A DNA stretch of 64,000 nt from Bog-473 sp963745665 (GCA_963745665.1 CAVUYE010000002.1:868001-932000), one strand, 5' to 3'; counted from the stretch's first letter, positions 25,432 through 35,725 are shown. The notes: generated from the sequence alone by a model not told the origin. Made by a program: numbers and translations.

Positions 25432-25936
25432 CTATGAACTCGGGGTGGACATCTGGAGGACGTCCGTCGAGGAGAGTGTCGATGGCGTAATGATGCCCAT
25501 TCCTGGAAGCTCAGGGAAGAGCGGGCTCTGGCTGTACTTGTAGGTGACGGTCACGGTCAGACATTCGTTGCTGTGGTTGGACGCGGCAGGGCGCCGGGGG
25601 CTGGGCGACACAGGTCAGCGTGGACCCAGAGGTCCCCACCGGTGGGGTCTCGTCCGGTTCCCAGCACTGCCCTTTGCCCATCCAGCCGAGGTCGTTGCCG
25701 GCCTGGGCCTCCGCGGTGGCCTGCGCCGTCGCCGAGGCGATGATGCCAGCCCGCGCTCCGTCCGCGGCAGCCTGCGTCACCGTGGACTGCGCGGACAGGA
25801 TCAGACCGTACGAGATGATGCCGTAGAGCAGCGCGATGAGGAGCACGACGACGAAGGCGAACTCGACCATTTCCGCGCCGCGTTCGTCCTGTCGCCGACT
25901 GCGTTGCCTGGGCATCCTCCACGTGCGCGGCCCCAT
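25432..25936 (-). pseudogene. tadE: TadE-like minor pseudopilin, frameshifted
   Basis: It begins at ATG 25936 behind a strong GGAGG site. A short basic leader ends in DERGAEMVEFAFVVVLLIAL, the TadE processing and membrane motif (Glu at +5 of the mature part). The first frame is good through SGSTLTCVAQP. The downstream family-like ending (NECLTVTVTYKYSQSPLFPE, then a Ser/Thr tail ending at 25432) lies one frame over. One surplus base, most simply in the run of five G at 25596-25600 (plus strand), reconciles them; the span is 3n+1. With the frame repaired the protein would have about 167 residues. TadE-like proteins are minor components needed for Flp pilus assembly. Confidence 0.72.
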
Positions 25937-26047
25937 GGCGAAACCCCCTCCTCTGTACCTCGTGCACCCGCACCAACTTCTGAACCAATTCGGCCGGCAC
26001 GTCGCGGTGATACGTCCGTCTTGATTCTGGGCTGCCAGGTGTCGGCG

Positions 26048-26067
26048 GTACATAGGACATATGGACC
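26048..26067 (-). promoter_or_regulatory. Tad box 1 (GGTC-N7-CCTAT), upstream of tadE operon
   Basis: Minus-strand sequence GGTCCATATGTCCTATGTAC, 112 bp upstream of the tadE start. It is one of four copies in this locus of GGTC-N7-CCTAT followed by a TAC-like end. It points left, toward tadE-tadG-tadV. Confidence 0.6.
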
Positions 26068-26104
26068 ATTTGCCCGTCTCACCAGGGCTCCTGCAGCGGA
26101 GAAT

Positions 26105-26124
26105 GGTCAGAAGGACCTATGTAC
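26105..26124 (+). promoter_or_regulatory. Tad box 2 (GGTC-N7-CCTAT), upstream of cpaB operon
   Basis: GGTCAGAAGGACCTATGTAC, 101 bp upstream of the cpaB start and 37 bp from box 1, pointing the opposite way. The arrangement suggests one regulator switching both divergent pilus operons. Confidence 0.6.
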
Positions 26125-26225
26125 GTTTGCCCCTTCCCGTCGTACCCTCCAACGAAGCCAACGGGCTTGCACGGCGCGTGACGGCTTGCAACACGTTGTA
26201 CGCCGGTTGAGAGGGGGAGGGTTCT

Positions 26226-26990
26226 GTGAAACGGCAGACGCTCATACTGGTCATGATCGGAGTGATCCTGTTCATTGCAGGAAGCGCGATCGCCTTTGCC
26301 AGTGTGAAGGGAGCGAGCAAGGAGGCGGGATCGGGCGTGAACGTGGCGCCTGCAACCACGTCGGTCGTCGTGGCCAAGGCCAATATCCCGGCCGGGACGA
26401 CGGGACAGTCCATGGTCTCCAACGGCCTCGTCGCCATTGAGCCCGTTCCGACGAAGACCTATACGACGGCGGACTTGGGCTCGCTCGATGGGTTGTCGAG
26501 CGAGGTCCTGACCCAAGCGGTCACGAAGGGCCATGCCTTGAGCTCGGCCGAGCTCACAGCCAGCGCCTCCGCCATTTCCGTGCCGAGCGGCATGGATGCG
26601 GTCACGGTGACGCTGACCGGGACGAACGCACTAGCCGGGTATCTGCAGCCTGGCGCCCGCGTCGACGTCTATGCCAACGTCACGAAGGTCTCCACCAACA
26701 GCGGCTTGACCTCGACGCTCCCGTTGCCGTGTACAGAGCTGGCGATGGCGAACATCCAGGTGCTTGACGTCCAGAGCACGGCCCCGTCCTTTGCCGGGCA
26801 CAGGACTGCTGCCGGCAGGACCATCCCGAGCACGGAGACGCTGCTGCTCGCCATGAATCCGAGCCAGGCCCGAGACGCGCAGTTCCTGGCCCAGAACGAG
26901 ACCCTGTCTGTGGTGCAGACCCAGCAGGACGCGAATCCCCCACCGCTGCAGCAGTGCATCGGCACCGACCAGACCTCGACCGCGCCATGA
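26226..26990 (+). CDS. cpaB: Flp pilus assembly protein CpaB/RcpC
   Basis: A 254-residue secreted or anchored protein with an N-terminal membrane segment (LILVMIGVILFIAGSAIAFA), an SAF-like region (VVVAKANIPAGTTGQSM...) and an RcpC-type domain (VTVTLTGTNALAGYLQPGARVDVYANV). CpaB acts in the periplasm/cell-wall zone, helping assemble or gate the pilus base. The GTG at 26226 follows GGGGGAGGG. It ends in an ATGA overlap with cpaE. It is the first gene of the rightward Tad operon, driven from box 2. Confidence 0.8.
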   Translation: MKRQTLILVMIGVILFIAGSAIAFASVKGASKEAGSGVNVAPATTSVVVAKANIPAGTTGQSMVSNGLVAIEPVPTKTYTTADLGSLDGLSSEVLTQAVTKGHALSSAELTASASAISVPSGMDAVTVTLTGTNALAGYLQPGARVDVYANVTKVSTNSGLTSTLPLPCTELAMANIQVLDVQSTAPSFAGHRTAAGRTIPSTETLLLAMNPSQARDAQFLAQNETLSVVQTQQDANPPPLQQCIGTDQTSTAP

Positions 26991-28276
26991 TCAGCCGACG
27001 GATTCTCGTCATCAGCCGGTCGCCGGCACTCAGCCGGGCCATTCAGGCGTCGCTCGGGCCGGGCTACGAAGTCGCCACCAGCGCCAACGTGAGTGACGTG
27101 GTGGAAGAGGTGCAGGAACAGGGCCCGTTCGACGTGCTCGTTGCCGGTCCGGTCTTCGACAGCCATGCTGGCATGGCCCGCCTGGCGACGTTGCGAGCGG
27201 CCGGAGCCGTTCCCGCCATTGTTCTCGCGCTCGGGCCCAAGCCGAAGGCCAACCTAGGTGACATCGTGCGCACGGGCGCCGTCGACCTCGTCGAGTACCC
27301 GACCAGCAAGCGGCAGCTCGCCACCGCGCTCAAGCGCGCCTTCGACATCGCAGATGTCTCGGCGTCCAACGACGGCCCAACGCTCCCGGTTGTGGCGCAC
27401 GGCGTCGTGGTCGATCGGCCCCAGTTCGCCGAGGTCTTCACCGTGGCATCGTCCAGCGGCGGGTGCGGGAAAACCTTCTACGCCACCAATCTGGCGTGCT
27501 ACCTGGCGGCGCAGACGGGCCAGCGTGTGTGCCTGGTCGATCTCGACCTGCAGTTCGGTGAGGTTTCCACTGCCCTGCATCTGCGTCCCCGGTTCACCAT
27601 CTCGGACCTGCTGTCCCGGGAACCGGTCGACGAAGACGATCTCGACGAGCACGTGGAGGAGTACCTCGAAGAGCACGAGCTCGGGTTTTCGGTACTGGCG
27701 GCGCCGTTCAGCCCGGCCGACGCCGACATGATCGCGCCGAAGGATGTCTACAAGGTCATGGGCGCATTGCGCCGGCATTTCGACTACATCGTGGTCGACA
27801 CCCCGGCCCAGCTGTCCGAGATCGTGCTGGCGGCTTTCGATCACTCGACGAGGGTGCTGTGCATGGTCACGCTCGACTTGCCGAGCATCCGCAACATGCG
27901 GGTGTTTCTCAGCACGCTCGAGAAGCTGCGCATCAACAGCCAGACCATCGGGGTCGTGCTCAACAAGGTCGAGGATGACGTCGGCATCGACATCAACGAC
28001 GTCCAGGAGGTCTTGGACAACAAGATCGTGTCGATCCTCCCGTACTCACGGGAAGTGATGAGGTCGATCAACAAGGGCAAGCCTGCCCTGGTCTCCGCAG
28101 CCAACTCCGACATAGGGAAGAAGCTGGCGGGTGGGATGCACCAGTTCCTGTCGGACGACATGACACCAACGCTCGACTCGGGCTCGGACCCGGCCGAGAT
28201 CGGGGAGTCGTGTGGCTTCTGGCGGCGGAAGAAGAAGGGCCGCACCGACAAGGTGCTTGAGCTCGAGAGGGCCTGA
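26987..28276 (+). CDS. cpaE: Pilus assembly ATPase CpaE/TadZ
   Basis: A 429-residue cytoplasmic MinD/ParA-like ATPase that positions Tad pili. Residues 1-125 resemble an atypical receiver domain (RRILVISRSPALSRAIQASL). The ATPase domain starts near 150: the P-loop reads SSSGGCGKT, where the signature lysine of the deviant Walker A is replaced by Ser, as in some TadZ proteins. The later motifs LVDLDLQFGEV and YIVVDTPAQ are present. The C terminus ends in a Cys/Trp and Lys-rich tail (CGFWRRKKKGRTDK). The ATG at 26987 overlaps the cpaB stop. Confidence 0.87.
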   Translation: MISRRILVISRSPALSRAIQASLGPGYEVATSANVSDVVEEVQEQGPFDVLVAGPVFDSHAGMARLATLRAAGAVPAIVLALGPKPKANLGDIVRTGAVDLVEYPTSKRQLATALKRAFDIADVSASNDGPTLPVVAHGVVVDRPQFAEVFTVASSSGGCGKTFYATNLACYLAAQTGQRVCLVDLDLQFGEVSTALHLRPRFTISDLLSREPVDEDDLDEHVEEYLEEHELGFSVLAAPFSPADADMIAPKDVYKVMGALRRHFDYIVVDTPAQLSEIVLAAFDHSTRVLCMVTLDLPSIRNMRVFLSTLEKLRINSQTIGVVLNKVEDDVGIDINDVQEVLDNKIVSILPYSREVMRSINKGKPALVSAANSDIGKKLAGGMHQFLSDDMTPTLDSGSDPAEIGESCGFWRRKKKGRTDKVLELERA

Positions 28277-28281
28277 CCAGC

Positions 28282-29855
<1,574 letters not shown>

Positions 29856-29859
<4 letters not shown>

Positions 29860-30857
29860 GCCCGATGGTGCCGGCAACCGCGATGGGCACGACGGGTGCG
29901 GCGTTGGTGGCGGCGGTCCTCGTCGGCGGAGGGCTGTCCCTGGCCGTCGTCGGTTTGATCATGCGCGTGCGCACGAAGCAGCGCACGTTGGCCGAGATCC
30001 TCGACGACACCATGGGGACGGCGGAGATCCCCGTCGAGGTGATCTCCGAGTCCCCCGAGCACGGCGAGCTCTCGGCGCTCACGGTCCGCATCGCCGGGAT
30101 CTTCGGACGGGTCGACACCCACGGCGCCCTGGAGAAGCGACTGGAGCGGGCCGCCATCCCGCTGCGGGCGGGGGAGTACCTCGTGATCAGTTCCGGCATC
30201 GCCTTTGCGCTGGCGGTCGTGATCGGCGTCATGACAGCTTCTCCGATCGGCTCTGTCATCGCCATTGCGCTGGTCACCGGTATCGCCTGGTACCTGCCGT
30301 CGCGTCGCGCGGCAAAGCGGATCAAGCAGATCCAGGAGCAGCTGCCCGACGCCTTGGCCCTCATGTCGGCCTCGGTCGAGGGTGGGCAGACCTTCCAGCG
30401 CTCCATTGACATGTACCGGCGGGATGCCAAGCCGCCTCTGTCGCAGGAACTCGACCGGGTGATGGCCGAGGTGGCCGTCGGCTCCGACCTGGTGGTGGCA
30501 CTCGAGAACATGGCCGACCGATCCGGCGTCGAGGACCTCACATGGGCGGTGGAGGCGGTTCGGATTCAGCAGTCCACTGGTGGACGCCTGGCCCCGATCC
30601 TCCACACGCTGGCCGACTTCATGCGGACCCGTCAAGAAGTGCGACGCGAGGTGCAAACGCTCTCGGCCGAGGGGCGCATGTCTGGATACGTCCTGTTCGC
30701 CATCCCGCTCTTCCTGGTGTGCGCGCTCGAGCTGAAGGATCCTGGCTACCTCCAGCCCATGTTGCACGGCGCTGGCCTCATCGTTCTCATCGGGACGGCA
30801 GGGCTGATGGCGCTGGGCTTTTGGATCGTGCGCCGCATGGTCAACATCAAGATCTGA
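29856..30857 (+). CDS. tadB: Pilus assembly inner-membrane protein TadB
   Basis: A 333-residue type II secretion F-domain membrane protein. One N-terminal helix (AALVAAVLVGGGLSLAVVGL) and a central helix pair (about 110-145) precede the cytoplasmic F domain (about 160-285: QLPDALALMSASVEGGQTF, then ALENMADRSGVEDLTW). The last two helices end at VNIKI. The GTG at 29856 overlaps the cpaF stop (GTGA). TadB and TadC form the membrane platform turned by CpaF. Confidence 0.9.
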
Positions 30858-30872
30858 ACCAAGGGGGCATTC

Positions 30873-31820
30873 GTGAACGCGAGCTACATCGTTCCGTTGG
30901 TGGGCATCACGCTGATGGCGATCGGCCTGTGTGGCGTCGGTGCTGCGGCCTGGCGCTCGCACAAGATCTCCACCCGGCTCAAGTTCATCCACTCGTTGGG
31001 CACCGATGCCGAGCTCTTCGCCGAACCAGCTCCGGTCCTCGAGCGGGTGCAGGCTCCCTTGGTCACCCGCATCTTCGGCCCGGCAGCGCGGGGCTTCAAG
31101 AACGTCCTCTCCCGGCTCTACCCGTCCAGCGAAGTCGACCGCGTCCACGCCGATCTCCTCAAGGCTGGTCTGACGGGAACGGTGCGTGCCGAGGAATTCG
31201 TAGCCGTGCAGGTGGGGTCTGCCATGCTCGGCTTCGGCCTGGGTCTCGTTGCGCTGGTGAGTGGCGCCGTCAGCGTGAAGACTGGTCTGGCGTGTCTGTT
31301 CATCCTTCCCATGATCGGGGGCCTGGCCCCCAGCTACTGGTTACGCCACCGCATCAAGGTGCGGCGCCTGACGGTCCAGAACGACCTGCCCGACCTGCTC
31401 GACCTCATGTGCATCTCCGTTGCTGCGGGCCTCGGCCTGGAGCAGGCCATGCAGGTCTCCTGTGCGCGGTTCGAGTCGCCCGTGTGTCATGAACTGCGCC
31501 TGACACTGCGCGAGATGGAACTCGGGCTCTCGCGACACGATGCCCTCGAGAACATGAAGTTGCGCACCGACATCGATGACCTGGTGACTTTCGCGGTGGT
31601 GCTCTCGCAGGCCGATGCGCTGGGTCTGCCGATTGGCCGTGTGCTGCAGGCCCAGGCGGACGAAATGCGGGATAAGCGCCGCCAGCGCGCCCGCGAGAAG
31701 GCGGCGAAGGTGCCCGTCAAGATCCTCTTCCCGTTGGCCCTCTGCTTCCTGCCGGCGATCATGATCATCGTGCTCGGGCCCATAGTGGGGCCGATCAAGC
31801 ACGCCTTCCACTCGGGCTGA
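30873..31820 (+). CDS. tadC: Pilus assembly inner-membrane protein TadC
   Basis: A 315-residue partner of TadB with the same architecture: an N-terminal helix, a paired helix region near 115-150, the F domain with NDLPDLLDLMCISVAAGLGL and LSRHDALENMKLRTDIDD, and a C-terminal helix pair ending FHSG. It starts with GTG 30873, 15 bp after tadB, behind AAGGGGG. It is the last gene of the cpaB-tadC run. Confidence 0.9.
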   Translation: MNASYIVPLVGITLMAIGLCGVGAAAWRSHKISTRLKFIHSLGTDAELFAEPAPVLERVQAPLVTRIFGPAARGFKNVLSRLYPSSEVDRVHADLLKAGLTGTVRAEEFVAVQVGSAMLGFGLGLVALVSGAVSVKTGLACLFILPMIGGLAPSYWLRHRIKVRRLTVQNDLPDLLDLMCISVAAGLGLEQAMQVSCARFESPVCHELRLTLREMELGLSRHDALENMKLRTDIDDLVTFAVVLSQADALGLPIGRVLQAQADEMRDKRRQRAREKAAKVPVKILFPLALCFLPAIMIIVLGPIVGPIKHAFHSG

Positions 31821-31874
31821 GCGGTCGCCGTCAGTCCCGCGGAGAATTGTCCGTTCTGCCCGGGTCGCACCCCG

Positions 31875-31893
31875 GTCGCAACAGTGCTGCGAC
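31875..31893. promoter_or_regulatory. Dyad GTCGCA-N7-TGCGAC after tadC
   Basis: Perfect 6-bp arms around 7 bp lie 55 bp after the tadC stop and about 95 bp before the LuxR-type gene. It could be a weak hairpin terminator without a T-run, or an operator for the next gene. Confidence 0.35.
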
Positions 31894-31986
31894 TGTCGTT
31901 TGAGGGCAAAAGCATACAATGACCTGGGAGTTTCCGCCGCTTCGCGGTGGAGGTGGAGTCGCACCGGCCGCAAAGTCCGGGCGGAA

Positions 31987-32457
31987 ATGAGGGGGAGAAT
32001 GGCAAACACAGCCTCGATTCTGTGGCCAAGCGCGCAGCCGTCGCCGGCGCTCGAGGTCGGGAGCGGGCCGGAATGGACGTTCTACACGCAGGTCTCGGTT
32101 TCGGGCCCGTCGGTCTGCACCACGGTGCACCGAGGCGAGAGCTTGCGTGGCGCCAGAGCCACGCTCACCAGAGACGATCTTCGGGTGGTGACTGACGACG
32201 AGTTTTGTGTTCGGGATGCTCCAGCCCAGCGGCGCGAAGACCGTCAGTGGGGCCCCTGGTCCCTGACACAGCGCGAGCTCGAGGTGCTCCAGCTTCTCGC
32301 CGAGGGCGCCACGAACGGTGAGATCTCGCAGCGGCTTTATATCAGTCCGAAGACAACCAAGAACCATCTGGCTGCGATCTTCCAGAAGCTCGACGTGACG
32401 AATCGCACGCACGCGCTTGTGCGCGCCGTCGTCATGGGGCTCGTCACCATCGAGTAA
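31987..32457 (+). CDS. LuxR-type HTH regulator within the Tad locus
   Basis: A 156-residue DNA-binding protein. The C-terminal 65 residues are a GerE/LuxR helix-turn-helix: WSLTQRELEVLQLLAEGATN, then ISQRLYISPKTTKNHLAAIF, QKLDVTNRTHALVRAVVMGL. The N-terminal 90 residues are neither a response-regulator receiver nor an autoinducer domain and look poorly ordered. Starts at 31987 or 31999 are both in frame; GGGGGAG lies very close to the second. It lies between tadC and the pilin genes and is the natural candidate to bind the four Tad boxes; that link is inference. Confidence 0.8.
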   Translation: MRGRMANTASILWPSAQPSPALEVGSGPEWTFYTQVSVSGPSVCTTVHRGESLRGARATLTRDDLRVVTDDEFCVRDAPAQRREDRQWGPWSLTQRELEVLQLLAEGATNGEISQRLYISPKTTKNHLAAIFQKLDVTNRTHALVRAVVMGLVTIE

Positions 32458-32491
32458 CAACCGCTTTCGACGCGGAAAGTCCAGCCCAAAT

Positions 32492-32511
32492 GGTCCGATA
32501 AGCCTATGGAA
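32492..32511 (+). promoter_or_regulatory. Tad box 3 (GGTC-N7-CCTAT), upstream of flp1
   Basis: GGTCCGATAAGCCTATGGAA, 96 bp before the flp1 start. It keeps GGTC, the 7-bp spacing and CCTAT, but its last four bases differ from the other copies. Confidence 0.5.
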
Positions 32512-32606
32512 TGTGGGCCTGCATGGAGCCGACAATGTGCTGGGAGCCCCAATGCGATCCGGACAATCGTCCGGGGAGGTTGGGGCGAGGAGAGGGGAAT
32601 GACCGA

Positions 32607-32828
32607 ATGACTGAACTGTTTCTCAATGCGTTCTTGGCCGTCCGTGGTTTCCACGCCGGCATGTTCGAGCGGGCACGCACTGAGCGGGGCGCCTCCATGG
32701 TGGAGTACGCACTGCTCGTCGGCCTTATCGCCGTCGTGGCCGTTGTGGCCATTGCCGCACTGGGTGGAGGCATCAAGGGCTTGTTCAACACGGCCAACAA
32801 CTGTGTCGGCAACTCCGCCACCTGCTGA
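32607..32828 (+). CDS. flp: Flp-type pilin 1
   Basis: A 73-residue prepilin. The 28-residue leader ends in RARTERG; cleavage after this Gly gives ASMVEYALLVGLIAVVAVVA, with the invariant Glu-Tyr at mature positions 5-6 and the hydrophobic helix that packs the pilus core. The 45-residue mature part ends NNCVGNSATC, with two cysteines that could form a disulfide. The start is ATG 32607 behind GAGGAGAGGGG. It is nearly identical in its core to the second pilin at 33128 but has its own box and terminator, so the two are separate transcription units. Confidence 0.92.
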   Translation: MTELFLNAFLAVRGFHAGMFERARTERGASMVEYALLVGLIAVVAVVAIAALGGGIKGLFNTANNCVGNSATC

Positions 32829-32905
32829 GTCGCCGGCGGCGGCCTCAGCGCAAAGGCAATGAATTCCCTAAGGGAATATTCCCCCTTCCCCATGGGATGA
32901 CGGTA

Positions 32906-32950
32906 GGGCTGGGTCGGCTTCGGCGGACCCGGCCCTCCGTCGGTTTTGGG
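32906..32950 (+). terminator. Rho-independent-like terminator after flp1
   Basis: A GC-rich hairpin (32906-32935) pairs GGGC and GGGTC with GACCC and GCCC around a TTCG tetraloop. It is followed shortly by GGTTTTGGGG. It lies 78 bp after the flp1 stop. Confidence 0.6.
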
Positions 32951-33029
32951 GGGTCGTATTCCGAAACGCAACATGCAGAAAACAGGGACCCGAAGCGAGA
33001 GTCGAGCGAGAGCGCGACACAAAGTAATA

Positions 33030-33049
33030 GGTCAGAAAGTCCTATTTAC
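33030..33049 (+). promoter_or_regulatory. Tad box 4 (GGTC-N7-CCTAT), upstream of flp2
   Basis: GGTCAGAAAGTCCTATTTAC, 79 bp before the flp2 start. It is the closest match to box 2, 17 of 20 bases identical. Confidence 0.6.
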
Positions 33050-33127
33050 CCTGTCGCTCCTGTGACCGATGCTTTAGTCGGGAGCCGGGGAGAGCCGGCT
33101 TTGAGGGGCAAAGAGGGGAGAAGTTTG

Positions 33128-33349
33128 ATGATCGGATATTTCATGAATGCGTTCGTCACAGTCAGGACTGCGCACGGGGCGATGTTGACTCGGGCTCGCA
33201 CCGAGCGGGGCGCCTCCATGGTGGAGTACGCACTGCTCGTCGGCCTGATCGCCGTCGTCGCGGTCGTTGCCATCGCCGCGCTCGGCGGGGGCATCACGGG
33301 GCTGTTCAACAGTGCCAACAACTGTGTCGGTAACGCCAGCACCTGTTAG
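33128..33349 (+). CDS. flp: Flp-type pilin 2
   Basis: A 73-residue prepilin of the same length and plan as the first. The 28-residue leader ends RARTERG, then ASMVEYALLVGLIAVVAVVA, then GGGITGLFNSANNCVGNASTC. The mature parts differ at only a few positions, while the first 20 leader residues differ strongly. The start is ATG 33128 with GAGGGGAG 9 bases upstream. The duplication may set pilin dose, or the two may form mixed pili. Confidence 0.92.
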   Translation: MIGYFMNAFVTVRTAHGAMLTRARTERGASMVEYALLVGLIAVVAVVAIAALGGGITGLFNSANNCVGNASTC

Positions 33350-33701
33350 TCGGCGGGCGGTCTGACCGCCAGAGAACGGACCACCCCTGAGGTGGCCATG
33401 TTGCCGAGAGGCGACCCGGAGGGCCGGATCGAAGGATCCGGCCCTCCGTCGCGTCCGGGGATCGGTCGTCCGTAAGGGTCGGGAGCGGGCGAGGCCGTCG
33501 AGCCGAAGTCCCGGTACGATGCAGCCTGCATACGGACGCCCACAGCAGGATTTCATCGTCGGTTCACATAACCGATACGGCGGTGAAATAGGGTCCGGCG
33601 AGACTGACAACCGCATCTGGTGTGGAGTGTCGTGTCCGGAAGGTGCCGGGAGTCCCGCCCGGGACGTGACCACGGAGAAGAAGGGGAACACAGGAGAACT
33701 C
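33350..33701. other. Gap between flp2 and glnII
   Basis: This gap holds the flp2 hairpin (33418-33447) and a dyad TCGGTT-CACAT-AACCGA at 33559-33575, about 127 bp before glnII, which is a candidate operator for nitrogen control. No GlnR-type double site could be recognised with confidence. No gene is seen. Confidence 0.5.
33418..33447 (+). terminator. Hairpin terminator after flp2
   Basis: A perfect 13-bp inverted repeat, GGAGGGCCGGATC / GATCCGGCCCTCC, surrounds a GAAG loop 68 bp after the flp2 stop. There is no T-run, as is common in high-GC actinobacteria. The sequence after it (CGTCG) resembles that after the flp1 hairpin. Confidence 0.6.
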
Positions 33702-34712
33702 ATGAGCTACCAGGCCGAGTACATCTGGATCGACGGGACGGAGCCCACTCCGCTCCTGCGCAGCAAGACCAGGATCGTCGAGGGCGGCAAGGAGCCCGGA
33801 ATCTGGGGCTTCGACGGCTCGAGCACCAACCAGGCCGAGGGCAACGACTCGGACTGTGTCCTCCAGCCGGTGTTCGTCTGCACTGACCCCTTGCGGGCGG
33901 AGGGCGACAAGCTCGTGATGTGCGAAGTCCTGCACCCCGACATGACGCCGCACAGCACGAACACGCGCCGGAAGTGCGCCGAGTTGGCCGAGAAGTACGC
34001 AGATCAGGAGCCCTGGTTCGGGATCGAGCAGGAGTACACCTTCTTCCAGTACGGACGTCCCTTGGGCTGGCCCGAAGCCGGGTTCCCCGCCCCCCAGGGC
34101 CCCTATTACTGCGGAGTCGGCGGCGACAAGATGCCGGGCCGTGAGATCGTCGAGCGTCATACTGCCGCCTGTATGAAGGCCGGCCTGGGGATCGAAGGGA
34201 CCAACGCCGAGGTCATGATGGGCCAGTGGGAGTTCCAGATCGGGGTGCTCCCGCCGCCGGCCATAGGTGACCAGCTCTGGGTGGCCCGTTGGCTGCTTTT
34301 CCGCATCGCCGAGGACTTCGACGTGTTCGCGACGCTCGAGCCCAAGCCGGTGCTGGGGGACTGGAACGGCGCCGGGGCGCATACGAACTTCTCGACAAGG
34401 GCCATGCGGGAGGACGGTGGCTGGGATGCCATCATCGCCGGCTGTGAGGCGCTCGGGAAGCGGGTCGAAGAGCACGTGTCCAACTACGGCATCGGCATCG
34501 AGAGCCGCCTCACCGGCGCGCACGAAACGGCCCACTTCACGACGTTCACCTACGGCACCTCTGACCGTGGCGCCTCCATCCGAATTCCGTGGGCCACGGC
34601 CAAGAACAAGAAGGGCTGGCTCGAGGACCGCCGCCCCAACGCCAACATGGACCCCTACGTCGTGAGCGGCCTCATGGTCGAGACGGTCTGCGGGGCTGCC
34701 GCCGGCGACTGA
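33702..34712 (+). CDS. glnII: Glutamine synthetase type II (eukaryotic-like GSII)
   Basis: A 336-residue enzyme making glutamine from glutamate, ammonia and ATP in the cytoplasm. The short length and signature segments (GFDGSSTNQAEGNDSDCVL, PWFGIEQEYTFF, VMMGQWEFQIG, GDWNGAGAHTNFST, RIPW and DRRPNANMDPY) define the GSII class, not the 450-470-residue GSI. GSII has no adenylylation tyrosine loop, so control is probably transcriptional. The ATG at 33702 follows AGGAG. It is a single-gene unit between the pilus locus and the convergent mceG gene. Confidence 0.95.
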   Translation: MSYQAEYIWIDGTEPTPLLRSKTRIVEGGKEPGIWGFDGSSTNQAEGNDSDCVLQPVFVCTDPLRAEGDKLVMCEVLHPDMTPHSTNTRRKCAELAEKYADQEPWFGIEQEYTFFQYGRPLGWPEAGFPAPQGPYYCGVGGDKMPGREIVERHTAACMKAGLGIEGTNAEVMMGQWEFQIGVLPPPAIGDQLWVARWLLFRIAEDFDVFATLEPKPVLGDWNGAGAHTNFSTRAMREDGGWDAIIAGCEALGKRVEEHVSNYGIGIESRLTGAHETAHFTTFTYGTSDRGASIRIPWATAKNKKGWLEDRRPNANMDPYVVSGLMVETVCGAAAGD

Positions 34713-34786
34713 GCCGCCTGTGATCGGGAACGCCGCTGGTACCGGGACCGCACCACCTGGGGCCGGCGGCGTTTCTCGTAAGGGCG

Positions 34787-35725
34787 CTAGCCCGGTGGCG
34801 CCGGCTGGTCGCTCGGCGCGTGCGCCGCGAGGGCGGGTTCACCGGGTCGGGCGAGTGGTCCGTAGGCCAGCGCTTCCGTGTCGCCTTCGATGTAGCGGCC
34901 GACGTCGCCTCCGGCATCGGCCATTTCGTCCATGCCGATGGGACCCTCGGGGCGGCCGGCCAGGAACTGCTGGATGATCGGGTTGTCGGTGGCGACCATG
35001 TCCGGCTTGCTGGCGAACTTCACCAGGTTGGAACGGAACAGGATGCCCATGTAGTCCGCGGTCCGCATGACCGACTGGATGTTGTGGGTGATGATGAAGA
35101 ACGTGGCACCCGTCTCCCTCTGGGCGGTCACGACGAGCTCGTCGAGGTAGGCGACGCGGACCGGATCGAGGCCCGAGTCCGGTTCGTCAAAAAGCACGAT
35201 CTCTGGTTCGGTCACCATGGCCCGGGCCAGGCCGGCCCGTTTCTTCATGCCGCCAGAGACCTCCCCGGGGAGTTTCTTCAAGTGGTCCATCAGTCCGACC
35301 AATTCCGCGTTCCGGTGAACCAGCTCCCGGATGGCGGCCTCGCTCTTGCGCGTATGTTCGCGCAAAGGGAAGGCGATGTTGTCGTAGAGGTTCATCGAAC
35401 CGAACAATGCGCCGTCCTGGAATAGGACGCCGAACTTCTTTCGCACCTCGTAGAGCCGTTTTTCGCGCAGGCCCACGATCTGATCCCCGTCGACCCAGAT
35501 CTCGCCGCGCTCGGGGCGGAGCAGCCCGAGGATGTTCTTGAGGAGGACGGACTTGCCGGTGCCGGATGGCCCGAGAATCGCCGTGATCCTGCCCTTGGGC
35601 ACGTCAAAGGTGATGTCCTCGAGCACGGTGTGGGAGCCGAACGACTTGGTGACCCCACGAATGGAGATGATCGGCTCTCCCGGTGCGATCCAACTCTGCT
35701 CCGTGCCCTCGCGCCGCTCGGTCAT
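34787..35725 (-). CDS. mceG: Mce transporter ATPase MceG (Mkl/MlaF family)
   Basis: A 312-residue ABC ATPase that powers Mce lipid import. Walker A is GPSGTGKSVLLKN, the signature VSGGMKKRAGLARAMV (the GGM-K-K-R variant typical of MlaF/Mkl), Walker B EIVLFDEPDSGLDP and the switch His in ITHNIQS. The C-terminal extension (from about residue 255, with VGRYIEGDTEALAYGP) is longer than in MlaF and is a feature of MceG proteins. It lies 60 bp downstream of the sigma-factor gene in the same direction and divergent from the mce operon it should serve. In Mycobacterium the gene is unlinked, so the linkage here supports the assignment. Confidence 0.9.
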   Translation of the reverse strand: MTERREGTEQSWIAPGEPIISIRGVTKSFGSHTVLEDITFDVPKGRITAILGPSGTGKSVLLKNILGLLRPERGEIWVDGDQIVGLREKRLYEVRKKFGVLFQDGALFGSMNLYDNIAFPLREHTRKSEAAIRELVHRNAELVGLMDHLKKLPGEVSGGMKKRAGLARAMVTEPEIVLFDEPDSGLDPVRVAYLDELVVTAQRETGATFFIITHNIQSVMRTADYMGILFRSNLVKFASKPDMVATDNPIIQQFLAGRPEGPIGMDEMADAGGDVGRYIEGDTEALAYGPLARPGEPALAAHAPSDQPAPPG

